Source: Phycisphaerales bacterium (lineage in GTDB: Bacteria; Planctomycetota; Phycisphaerae; Phycisphaerales; UBA1924). Taken from it: 38,267 nt of DNA. Each line of letters opens with the position of its first letter. Position 1 is the stretch's first letter. The notes under the pieces are model-generated. The model did no database searches. It saw only the letters and a list, made by a program, of their open reading frames with translations, and was not told the DNA's origin. Positions 20,648 through 28,744 of this stretch are shown here, piece after piece. A program made the translations under genes and the position numbers. The stretch spans positions 1 to 38,267 of the forward strand of contig JAJVHS010000088.1 in the NCBI GenBank assembly GCA_022072615.1, in the 5' to 3' direction.

Positions 20648-20682
20648 GACGAGCCGAGGAATCTCGGCTCGTCTTTTTTTTT
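20648..20682 (+). terminator. Strong intrinsic terminator of the PEP-CTERM gene
   Basis: A perfect 11-bp stem (GACGAGCCGAG at 20648-20658 with CTCGGCTCGTC at 20663-20673), a GAAT tetraloop and nine T residues. It is the clearest terminator in the window, 47 bases past the stop codon. Confidence 0.92.
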
Positions 20683-20887
20683 CGCGCCAGGAAACCTGTT
20701 GACACAGAGATTTGGGGGTCCGTCGCCGGAATCGCAAGAAGACGGGCACGCCGCGAAATGAGGCGGGCAAGCGCGGCTCGGACCGCCGCCCGCCCTCTCC
20801 CCCCTGCTCCGGGGCGGCGGCCGAGTCGCGCACTGACCAAGCACGGGAGTTGCACCGGGCCGGTGACGGCTCGGGGGAGTGCGCGCC

Positions 20888-22399
20888 ATGCCCACATGCC
20901 GTGAAATTCATCGCCGCCGTGCCCTCGCGACGGCACTGGCCACCGCGATCGCCACCTTCGTCGGCACCCAGCCCATCGCCAAGGGGCAGATCGACCAGGG
21001 CGACCTGACGTTCGATCTCAGGACCGTCGCCTCGGGGCTTCCCGCGCCCGTGCTGGTCACGCACGCCGGCGACGGTTCGGGCCGGCTCTTCATCGTGGAT
21101 CAGCGCGGCAAGGTCCTTATTCTCCAGAACGGACAAGTCCTCCCGACCCCGTTCCTCGAGATCCAGCCGCCGGAACTGGTCACCGTGAACAACGGGTACG
21201 ACGAGCGCGGCCTGCTCGGCCTTGCGTTCCACCCGGATTTCGCGTCCAACGGGCGCGTGTTCGTTCGCTACAGCAAGCCGCGCACGGGCGGCCCGGGTGA
21301 GCCGTGCACGAACACCAGCCGCGGCTGCCACGAGGAGGTGCTCGCCGAGTACCGGGTCATGCCGACCGATCCGAACCGCGTCGACCCCGCGTCGGCGAAG
21401 TACGTGCTCCGGATCGCCAAGCCCCAGTTCAACCACAACGGCGGCGCCATCGCGTTCGGCCCGGACGGTTACCTGTACATGTCGATGGGCGACGGCGGCG
21501 GCGCCAACGACGGGCTCGCGGACAACCCGCCGTCTCATGGGCCCGGCGGCAACGGCCAGAACATCAACACGCTGATGGGCAAGATGCTGCGGCTCGATGT
21601 GAACGGCGGCGATCCGTACGGCGTCCCGGCGGACAACCCCTTCGTGGGCGTCGACGGCGCGGACGAGATCTACGCCTGGGGCATGCGGAACCCGTTCATG
21701 TTCAGCTTCGATGACGGCCCGGGCGGCACGGGCTCGCTGTGGCTCGGCGAAGTCGGCCAGAACCTTTTCGAGGAGATCGACATCGTCGAGAAGGGCAAGA
21801 ACTACGGGTGGGTCATCAAGGAAGGCTTCCACTGCTTCGACCCGTTCAACCCCACCGTCCCGCCGGCCGACTGTGATTCGACGGGGCTCACGGACCCGAT
21901 CGCCGAGTACGGTCACGCCGACGGGATCGCCGTCGTCGGCGGCTATGTCTACCGGGGCGGCGACTTCCCGGGCTTGGTCGGCATGTACGTGTTCGGGGAT
22001 TTCAGCACGTCGTTCGGGGCGGCCGACGGGCACCTGTTCTACATCGATTCAACCCAGGCTGAAACCCAAATCCTCCGGCCGCTGGTGCGCGGCAGCACCG
22101 CCCCGCTCGGGCGCTTTGTGAAGGGGTCGGGCCGCGACGAGGAGGGCAACCTGTACTTCTGCCTCTCGAGTGTGCTCGGGCCGTCCGGCAGCGGCGGCCG
22201 CGTGGTCATGGTCGCGCGGTGCGAGGCCGATTTCGACGGCGACGGCAAGGTCGATGCGTCCGACTTCGACGCGTTCGTCGGTTCGTTCATCGAGGGCGGG
22301 GACGGCGCGGATTCCGACGGGTCGGGCTTCGTGGATACCGACGACTTCGACCACTTCGTCCGGGCGTACGAGTCTGGTTGTTCGCCCACGGCCGGCTGA
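20888..22399 (+). CDS. Secreted PQQ-dependent sugar dehydrogenase-like protein with GC-type dockerin-like tail
   Basis: 503 residues from the ATG at 20888; GGGGGAG about 9 bases upstream fits it better than the GTG at 20879. An export signal is present (RRRALATALATAIATFVGTQ). Residues about 35-440 match the glucose/sorbosone dehydrogenase (GSDH) six-bladed propeller: LFIVDQRGKVLIL, ERGLLGLAFHPDF, FNHNGGAIAFGPDGYLYM, GMRNPFMFSFD, GEVGQNLFEEIDI, NYGWVIKEGFHC. Relatives oxidise sugars with PQQ in the periplasm or outside the cell. The last 54-residue block (22220-22381) runs from Cys to Cys and contains two Asp-rich EF-hand-like repeats (FDGDGKVDASDFDAFV, SDGSGFVDTDDFDHFV), a dockerin-like anchor. 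The next gene carries the same type of tail and begins 35 bases later, so co-transcription is likely. Confidence 0.88.
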   Translation: MPTCREIHRRRALATALATAIATFVGTQPIAKGQIDQGDLTFDLRTVASGLPAPVLVTHAGDGSGRLFIVDQRGKVLILQNGQVLPTPFLEIQPPELVTVNNGYDERGLLGLAFHPDFASNGRVFVRYSKPRTGGPGEPCTNTSRGCHEEVLAEYRVMPTDPNRVDPASAKYVLRIAKPQFNHNGGAIAFGPDGYLYMSMGDGGGANDGLADNPPSHGPGGNGQNINTLMGKMLRLDVNGGDPYGVPADNPFVGVDGADEIYAWGMRNPFMFSFDDGPGGTGSLWLGEVGQNLFEEIDIVEKGKNYGWVIKEGFHCFDPFNPTVPPADCDSTGLTDPIAEYGHADGIAVVGGYVYRGGDFPGLVGMYVFGDFSTSFGAADGHLFYIDSTQAETQILRPLVRGSTAPLGRFVKGSGRDEEGNLYFCLSSVLGPSGSGGRVVMVARCEADFDGDGKVDASDFDAFVGSFIEGGDGADSDGSGFVDTDDFDHFVRAYESGCSPTAG

Positions 22400-22433
22400 T
22401 CGGGCACGTCCACGAACCTTCACAGGAGAACCC

Positions 22434-23282
22434 ATGCTTCACAACAGGATTGCCCTTGGTGTCGCCGCAGCGGTCGCGGCGACCATGCCGGCGTCGGTCT
22501 CACGAGCGGACACGATCACGATCACGTGCGATCGCGACAACACGCTCTATGAGCCCAACGACCTCGTCCAACGGAGCAACGGCAGCGGCGTCGTGCTCTT
22601 CTCCGGAAAGAACAACGACGGCAAACTCCGGCGGGCCCTGGTCAGGTTCGACGTGAGCACGATCCCCGCCGGCGCGACCATCAACAGCGTCACGCTCCGT
22701 CTCACGCTGGACCAGACCATCTCGCTCAACCAGCCCGCCAGCGTTCACCGCGTCACCGCGGACTGGGGCGAGGGCGCGTCCAACGCAGGCCTTCCCGGCG
22801 GGCAGGGCACCACGCCGGCGACGGGGGATGCCACGTGGCTCCACCGCTTCTTCGACGGCACGCTGTGGAACACGCCGGGCGGAGACTACAACGCGACCGC
22901 CAGCGCCTCGGCCACGCACAGCGGCGCCGATGGGCCCAAGGAATGGACGAGCCCCGCACTCGCCCAGGACGTCCGTGACTGGATCGCGGACTCCTCCACC
23001 AACTTCGGCTGGGTCATCAGAGGCAACGAAGCCGCCATGGGAACCGCGCGGCGGTACCACTCCCGGGAGGCGGCCAACGCGTCCCTGCGGCCGGTGCTGA
23101 TCGTCGACTACACGCCCTGCAAGGCCGACTTCGACGGAACCGGCTTTGTGGATACCGACGACTTCGACGCGTTCGTCCACGCCTTTGAGCTTGGCGACGA
23201 CTCGGCGGACTTCGACGAAACAGGGTTCGTCGATACCGACGACTTCGACGCCTTCGTGCGGGCGTTCGAACAGGGATGCTGA
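22434..23282 (+). CDS. Secreted DNRLRE-like protein with GC-type dockerin-like tail
   Basis: 282 residues from the ATG at 22434, with CAGGAG 7 bases upstream. Signal peptide LHNRIALGVAAAVAATMPASVSRA. The mature part resembles DNRLRE/carbohydrate-binding-module folds found on secreted proteins: TCDRDNTLYEPND near the start, RALVRFDVSTIPAGATI, SVTLRLTLDQT, SVHRVTADWGEGASNAG, DVRDWIADSSTNFGWVIRG, and LRPVLIVDY at the end. These modules are thought to be structural or adhesive. The C-terminal 54 residues (Cys at 23118 to the final Cys) hold two EF-hand-like repeats, each with GFVDTDDFDAFV. The repeats are nearly identical to those of the preceding gene, down to a run of DNA around GATACCGACGACTTCGA. 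A terminator follows. Confidence 0.82.
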   Translation: MLHNRIALGVAAAVAATMPASVSRADTITITCDRDNTLYEPNDLVQRSNGSGVVLFSGKNNDGKLRRALVRFDVSTIPAGATINSVTLRLTLDQTISLNQPASVHRVTADWGEGASNAGLPGGQGTTPATGDATWLHRFFDGTLWNTPGGDYNATASASATHSGADGPKEWTSPALAQDVRDWIADSSTNFGWVIRGNEAAMGTARRYHSREAANASLRPVLIVDYTPCKADFDGTGFVDTDDFDAFVHAFELGDDSADFDETGFVDTDDFDAFVRAFEQGC

Positions 23283-23389
23283 GCAGCGCCCCTGGCGGGC
23301 GGCCGTCAGGACCTGCGCCGGACACTCGCTAGAGACCTGACCGGGACCTGAAAGAACACCGGCCGGTCGACCAACAAAGCTCCTGTGCG

Positions 23390-23446
23390 CCCCGCCCCTG
23401 TTGGAAGTCTCTCATGTTGAGAGACGACAGGGGTGGGGTCGTTTTT
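23390..23446 (+). terminator. Long two-part hairpin terminator between convergent genes
   Basis: CCCCGCCCCTGT (23390-23401) pairs with ACAGGGGTGGGG (23427-23438, one G-T), and inside the loop GTCTCTCA pairs with TGAGAGAC around TGT. Five T residues follow at 23442-23446. It terminates the GSDH/DNRLRE pair on the plus strand and lies 41 bases past the stop of polX on the minus strand. Confidence 0.85.
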
Positions 23447-23487
23447 GGGGCCCGGCGTGGCGGCGGACCGCCGCGCACGCCCGACTT

Positions 23488-25329
23488 TCACCGCTTGGAT
23501 TTGAGCCACGCGTGCAGCCGGTCGGCGGGCCATGTGTTGACGCACTGCGATGCAATGACGCCCCCTCGCCGGGCCGTCATGACGCCGTAGCGGAGATTGT
23601 CGAAATCGCTGGGGTCGTGCACGTCGCTGTCGAGGGCGACCAGGCATCCGGCCGCGGCGGCGGCCCGGGCGTGCGCGTCCCGCAGATCAAGCCGCATCCA
23701 GTGCGTGTTGATCTCAAGGGCCACGTTGCGTTCCTTGGCGGCAGCGATCAGCATCTGCATGTCAGGCGACAGGCCCGGGCGGCGGTTGATCTGCCGGCCG
23801 GTGGGGTGCCCGAGCACGTGAACGAAGGGATTCTCGATCGCCTTGAGCAGGCGCGCGGTCGCGACTTCGGGCGACTGCGAGAGCGCCGCGTGCGGGCTGG
23901 CCACGACCACGTCGAGCATGCGCAGGATGTCGTCGTCGTAGTCAAGCCGGCCATCGGCGAGAATGTCGACTTCGGAACCCGCCAGGATAGTGATACCCGT
24001 GACCTGCCGAGCCGCCGCTCGGACGGCGTTGATGTGATCGAGCAGGCGTTCCACGGACAACCCGCCCGCGACGGCGGACGACCGCGAATGGTCGGTGACG
24101 GCGATGGTGTGGAACCCGCGGGACCTGGCCTCCTCGGCGAGCTCGATGATCGACAGCCGCCCGTCCGAGGCCGTGGTGTGCGCGTGCAGCTCGGCCTTGA
24201 TATCGGCGACTTCGATGAGCACCGGCGGAGTCGTGCTGGCCAGCTCGCCGAGGTTCTCGCGGCATTCGGGCGGCAGGTACGGAAGACCCAGCGCCGCGTA
24301 CACCGATTCCTCGGTGTCGGCCTTGCAGACGGCGGCGACTCCCCGCTTCTGGGGCGGTTCCAGCTTGCGATCCGGGTCGTCCTCGGGGAACAGCCCGTAC
24401 TCGTTGAGCGTGAGACCCTTCTTTCGGGCCCGTTCGCGCAGGGCGACGTTGTGCTCCTTGGACCCGGTGAAGTACATCATCGCGGCCCCCCACGATTCGG
24501 GGGGGACGAGCTTGAGGTCCATCTGCACGCCCGCCGCGGCGGCGGAAGGATCGCGGCCCCACCGGCCGAGTCCATCTCCCAGCCCGACCTGGACCGATGC
24601 CCGGGTTCCGCCGGCGGCGAGGACCGAGACGACGCCCGGCATGGTAGTGAACGCCTGGGTCAGGCGATCCGCTTCGGCCTGGTCCCTGGGCGCGGCGAGG
24701 ATGTCGATGTCGCCGATGGTTTCCTTTCCCCGGCGGAGCGAGCCGGCGAAAGCAATCTTCACGCCGGGGACCGCCGAGGCGAGCAGCTCAACCACGCGCT
24801 CGGCGATCGGCATGGCGATTCCCAGGTGCAGCCGGCGAGCCGCGGCGCCCTCGCCGGCGCCGCCCGCCTGCGACTTGTAGAAGGCGATCGCCTGCTTGAG
24901 CTTGTCGATGCTCTTCTGGCCCATCCGAGGGATCGCCAGCAGGGCGCCCGAATCGATCGCCTTCTCGAGCGAGGCCAGATCGGTCACGCCCGCCTGCTGC
25001 CACAGGGAACGGATGGTCTTGGGTCCCAGGCCCTGGATCTCCAGCAGGCACAGCAGGCCCGACGGAAGGCGGCCGAGCAGCTCGCCGTGCTCGCGAATAG
25101 CCCCCGTGGTGACATACTCGTGGATCTTGTCGGCCATCTTCGCGCCGATGCCGTCGAGGCTCCTGAGCTGGTTCTTGTCGACGGCGAGCTTGGCGACATC
25201 GACCGAGAGCGACTCCACGGCCCGAGCGGCCCGGGCGTGCGCGGCGGCTCGGAACGAATCCTCACCGAGAATGTCCATCATCTGGGACATCTCGTGCAGG
25301 ATCCGGGCGATCGCATCGTTGGAGGACAT
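23488..25329 (-). CDS. polX: DNA polymerase/3'-5' exonuclease PolX
   Basis: 613 residues from the ATG at 25329. It is a gap-filling repair polymerase of family X with a C-terminal PHP nuclease. Residues about 1-85 are the 8-kDa-like helical domain, and helix-hairpin-helix elements follow (LRSLDGIGAKMADKIHEYV, EIQGLGPKTIRSLW, IPRMGQKSIDKL). The palm has GSLRRGKETIGDIDI (Gly196-Ser197, Asp207 and Asp209) and a third Asp271 in VQMDLKLVPP. Between strand and Asp271 there is an extra Gly/Ala-rich insert (GLGDGLGRWGRDPSAAAAG), which makes the domain longer than usual. The PHP domain starts ELHAHTTASDG (His382, His384), then AVTDHS, and ends with conserved NTHW and SDVHDPSDF. It is divergent from the NAD+ synthase gene over 158 bases. 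Confidence 0.93.
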   Translation of the reverse strand: MSSNDAIARILHEMSQMMDILGEDSFRAAAHARAARAVESLSVDVAKLAVDKNQLRSLDGIGAKMADKIHEYVTTGAIREHGELLGRLPSGLLCLLEIQGLGPKTIRSLWQQAGVTDLASLEKAIDSGALLAIPRMGQKSIDKLKQAIAFYKSQAGGAGEGAAARRLHLGIAMPIAERVVELLASAVPGVKIAFAGSLRRGKETIGDIDILAAPRDQAEADRLTQAFTTMPGVVSVLAAGGTRASVQVGLGDGLGRWGRDPSAAAAGVQMDLKLVPPESWGAAMMYFTGSKEHNVALRERARKKGLTLNEYGLFPEDDPDRKLEPPQKRGVAAVCKADTEESVYAALGLPYLPPECRENLGELASTTPPVLIEVADIKAELHAHTTASDGRLSIIELAEEARSRGFHTIAVTDHSRSSAVAGGLSVERLLDHINAVRAAARQVTGITILAGSEVDILADGRLDYDDDILRMLDVVVASPHAALSQSPEVATARLLKAIENPFVHVLGHPTGRQINRRPGLSPDMQMLIAAAKERNVALEINTHWMRLDLRDAHARAAAAAGCLVALDSDVHDPSDFDNLRYGVMTARRGGVIASQCVNTWPADRLHAWLKSKR

Positions 25330-25487
25330 TGATGATGGTAGTGAGCCGGCCAGAAGGCATCGCCGCACGGCCCTCGCCGCGGTGGTCGGCGTCTCTCCGC
25401 GGACCGGCCGCTCGCCGGTTGTCTGGGCGCCAACGCCGGCCGGTGGTCGCCGCCGTGAGCTCGCCGGAACAGTTACTAGACTTCACG

Positions 25488-27221
25488 GTGAAGCTCGCCC
25501 TTGCGCAGATCAACCCGGTCGTTGGTGACATCCGCTACAACGCGGCCCTGGCCCGGCGATTCATCGAACGCGCCCGCGACGCCGGCGCCGACCTTGTCGT
25601 CCTGCCCGAACTCTGCCTCTGCGGCTACCCGCCCAAGGACCTGCTGCTCCGGGAGAGCTTCGTCGACACGTGCGAACGCGAGGGTGAGGCACTGGGCGCC
25701 TCGGCTTCGGCCGGGCTGACGGTGGTCTTCGGGCTTCCGATGAAGGAAGATCGCCCGGGGCGGACGGGGACCACCAATTCGCTCGTCGCGTGGCGCGACG
25801 GAACGCGCATCGCTCGTTACGACAAGAGGCTCCTCCCCACCTACGACGTGTTCGATGAGGATCGCTACTTCGAGCCCGGCAGCAGGGCGTGCGTGATCGA
25901 CGTTCCGGCCCGGACGGGCGGGACGGTCAGGGTCGGGCTTGCGATCTGCGAAGACCTGTGGCAGGGTGAGGACGCGGGGTTTGCGTCCCGCTACCTGGAC
26001 GCACCGGATCCGGTCGCGGCGGCCGTGCAGCTCGGCGCGACGGTCCTCGCCGTGCCCAGTGCGAGCCCGTTCGTGCTCGCCAAGGCCGACCGCCACCGCG
26101 CGATCCTGCGGCGCCACGCGAGCAGGCACGGCGTCTACGTCGCCTCCGTGAACCAGGTGGGCGGCAACGATGACCTGATCTTCGGCGGTCATGCCTGCGT
26201 CATCGATCCTCGCGAGCGGCTCATCGCCGCCGCGCCGGGGTTCCGGGAGGATCTGCTGGTCTCGGATATCCCGCTCGCCGACGGCGCCGCCGCGGAGGTC
26301 GCCACGGCGCAGGACCCGCTGTCGCACGAAGCCGAGCAGCAGCTTTTCGAGGCGCTCGTGCTCGGTGTCCGGGATTACTGCTCGAAGACCGGGTTCAAGC
26401 GAGCCATCATCGGGCTGTCGGGCGGGATCGACTCGGCGCTCACCGCCGCGATCGCCGCAAGGGCGCTGGGCCCGGAGAACATCCTGGGCGTCGCGATGCC
26501 CGGCCCGTATTCATCCGAGCATTCGGTGAGCGACGCCGAACGTCTCGCCGCGAACCTGGGAGTACGGCTGATCACGGCGCCGATCGCGCTCCCGATGGCG
26601 GGCTTCCGGGCGGCGCTGGACGAGGCGTTCGATACGCTCGATACCGCCCGGCTCGGCGCCGCGCTCCCCGACCTTGCGGAGGAGAACCTGCAATCGAGAA
26701 TCCGCGGCACGCTGCTCATGGGCCTGTCCAACCGAACGGGCGCCATCGTGCTGACCACGGGCAACAAGAGCGAGCTCGCCGTGGGCTACGCCACGCTGTA
26801 CGGCGACATGAACGGCGGGCTGGCGGTGCTCAGCGACGTGACCAAGCGCCGCGTGTACGCACTGGCGAACTGGATGAACCGCGACTGGGAGAAAGCCGGG
26901 TTTACCGGGCCGCCGATTCCGGCCGGCAGCATCCAGAAACCGCCGTCGGCCGAGCTCCGGCCCAACCAGACCGACCAGGATTCACTCCCGCCCTACGACG
27001 TGCTTGACTCGATCATCGATCGATACATAGAAAACCATCAATCTATTCCCGCGATCGTGCGGGAAGCGGGGATCGAGGAGTCGGTGGTCCGGCGCGTGGT
27101 CCGGATGATCGACCTCTCGGAGTACAAGCGCAAGCAGGCCGCGGTCGGGCTCAAGGTGACGTCGGTGGCGTTCGGCAGCGGCCGACGCTGCCCCATCGCG
27201 CAGCGCTGGACCGAGGCCTAG
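25488..27221 (+). CDS. nadE: Glutamine-dependent NAD+ synthetase
   Basis: 577 residues from the GTG at 25488 (VKLALAQINPVVGDI), chosen because this is the family N-terminus; the frame is open upstream. It makes NAD+ from deamido-NAD+, ATP and glutamine. Residues about 1-265 are a CN-hydrolase (nitrilase-type) glutaminase with triad Glu41 (LPELCLCGYPP), Lys113 (YDKRLLPTYDVFDE) and Cys154 (AICEDLW). The rest is the ATP pyrophosphatase synthetase domain with SGGIDS at about residue 311, TTGNKSELAVGYATLYGDM and PPSAELRPNQTDQDSLPPY. The length fits the two-domain type. It probably shares a regulatory region with polX (25330-25487). Cytoplasmic. Confidence 0.95.
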   Translation: MKLALAQINPVVGDIRYNAALARRFIERARDAGADLVVLPELCLCGYPPKDLLLRESFVDTCEREGEALGASASAGLTVVFGLPMKEDRPGRTGTTNSLVAWRDGTRIARYDKRLLPTYDVFDEDRYFEPGSRACVIDVPARTGGTVRVGLAICEDLWQGEDAGFASRYLDAPDPVAAAVQLGATVLAVPSASPFVLAKADRHRAILRRHASRHGVYVASVNQVGGNDDLIFGGHACVIDPRERLIAAAPGFREDLLVSDIPLADGAAAEVATAQDPLSHEAEQQLFEALVLGVRDYCSKTGFKRAIIGLSGGIDSALTAAIAARALGPENILGVAMPGPYSSEHSVSDAERLAANLGVRLITAPIALPMAGFRAALDEAFDTLDTARLGAALPDLAEENLQSRIRGTLLMGLSNRTGAIVLTTGNKSELAVGYATLYGDMNGGLAVLSDVTKRRVYALANWMNRDWEKAGFTGPPIPAGSIQKPPSAELRPNQTDQDSLPPYDVLDSIIDRYIENHQSIPAIVREAGIEESVVRRVVRMIDLSEYKRKQAAVGLKVTSVAFGSGRRCPIAQRWTEA

Positions 27222-27389
27222 CCGCGGGCGCTGTTTGAAACACGCGGCGAGCAGGACAGGGCCGCCGCCGCTCCATATCCTTCCCGGCCGCATCGCCAGC
27301 CGGAACGCCCGGCCCGAGCAGCCTCCGCCAGAGGCGTGCGACAGCGAGCGTGAGCGTCCGGGGGCGAAGATCGCGCGGAAACAGACTCC

Positions 27390-28667
27390 ATGAAGAAGCA
27401 GACGATTGTGGCGGCCGTCCTGGTCCTCGGCGGGGTGTTCGCGGTCGGCGGCAGCCTGGCGTGGTGGAAGTACCGCGAGATCGAGAAGGCCCGGAACCAG
27501 CCCCCGATGCCCGAGCCGCCCGAATCCGTCCAGGTCGTCGAGGCCCAGACGGTCACGTGGCAGCCCACGGCGCGGCTCTCGGGCACCGTCGTGGCGCTGC
27601 AATCGGTGGTCCTGAAGAACGAGGTCGCGGGGACGGTTCGCGAGGTCCGGTTCGAGTCCGGGCAGCGCGTGAAGCAGGGCGACATCCTCGTCACGCTCGA
27701 TGATTCCACCGAGCAGGCGGACCTGGCCGCCGCGGAGGCGACCCGGCGGGTCGCGGAAGCGTCGATCGTCGCCGCCAAGGCCGATCTGGCGTGGTCCGAG
27801 GCGAACTACAACCGCATGCTCCAGGCCAGCGAGGCCCGCGTTGCCCCCATCGCTGATGTCGATCGCGCGCGCTCGGAACTCGAGGGCAACCGGGGGCGCC
27901 TCGCCCGGGCCGAGGCCGAGCTCGAGCAGGCCCAGGCGCAGGTGCTCCAGGTCAAGACGCTCATCGACAAGAAGACCATCCGCGCCCCGTTTGACGCGCT
28001 GGTGGGCCTCCGCAACATCCATCCCGGCCAGTACCTGGCCGAAGGCAGCGAGATCGCGGGACTCCAGGCGGTCTCCGACCGGATCTACCTCGACTTCGCG
28101 CTGCCGCAGGATCAGGCCTTCCGCGTCAAGCCCGGGGACGTCGTGATGGCCAACGCCGACGTGCTCGGGCCCGACCCGGTGCGCATCGAGGTTGTCGCCC
28201 TCGACGCCGTCGCCAACGCGACGACGCGCAACATCCGCGTCCGGTCGATCGTCGAGAACACAGGGCAGATCCTCCGGCCGGGGATGTTCGTCGATGTGTC
28301 TGTGCCGGTCGGCACGTCGGGGGAGTTCGTCGCCGTGCCGATCACCGCCGTGCGCCGCGCCTCGTACGGGGACCACCTGTTCATCGTCATGCCCGGGGAG
28401 AAATCTGGAGAGCTGCGTGCACGCCAGCGGTTCGTGCGGCTCGGGCCTTCGCTGGGCCAGCAGGTAATCGTGGCCGAAGGGATCAAGCCCGGCGAGCGCG
28501 TCGCCGCCGAAGGATCCTTCAAGCTCCGCGAGAATTCGCTGATCATGCCCGCGGGCGCGGCGCCCACCACCGCGACGGCTCCCCCCGGTGCAACCGGCGA
28601 CCCGGCGGACGCGGGCGAAGCGCACGCCGCGGCCCCGGGCGGTCCCGGATCCACCGAAGCTCGCTGA
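27390..28667 (+). CDS. RND efflux periplasmic adaptor (membrane fusion protein)
   Basis: 425 residues. An N-terminal anchor (residues 5-27, TIVAAVLVLGGVFAVGG) leads to a periplasmic chain: beta-barrel start ARLSGTVVALQSVVLKNEV, lipoyl motif GTVREVRFESGQRVKQGD, a hairpin of Ala/Glu-rich helices (about residues 108-195), lipoyl return TIRAPFDALVGLRNIHPGQY, and barrel segments NIRVRSIVENTGQILRPGMF. The end is a disordered Ala/Pro/Gly tail of about 40 residues. It links the RND pump encoded 77 bases downstream to an outer-membrane channel. No TolC-type gene is in the window. Substrate cannot be inferred. The ribosome binding site is poor (GGAAA, far upstream). Confidence 0.92.
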   Translation: MKKQTIVAAVLVLGGVFAVGGSLAWWKYREIEKARNQPPMPEPPESVQVVEAQTVTWQPTARLSGTVVALQSVVLKNEVAGTVREVRFESGQRVKQGDILVTLDDSTEQADLAAAEATRRVAEASIVAAKADLAWSEANYNRMLQASEARVAPIADVDRARSELEGNRGRLARAEAELEQAQAQVLQVKTLIDKKTIRAPFDALVGLRNIHPGQYLAEGSEIAGLQAVSDRIYLDFALPQDQAFRVKPGDVVMANADVLGPDPVRIEVVALDAVANATTRNIRVRSIVENTGQILRPGMFVDVSVPVGTSGEFVAVPITAVRRASYGDHLFIVMPGEKSGELRARQRFVRLGPSLGQQVIVAEGIKPGERVAAEGSFKLRENSLIMPAGAAPTTATAPPGATGDPADAGEAHAAAPGGPGSTEAR

Positions 28668-28744
28668 AACGCCCCGGCGCGGTGTGCAACCCAGCGTCCT
28701 GAGTCCCGCGCGATCGTGCCGGGAAGAAGCCGAGAGACAGATTC

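Noticed and set aside
20699..20730. TTGACA as a -35 element for the GSDH-like gene
   Set aside because: No acceptable -10 hexamer lies at 16-18 bases, so I do not call a promoter.
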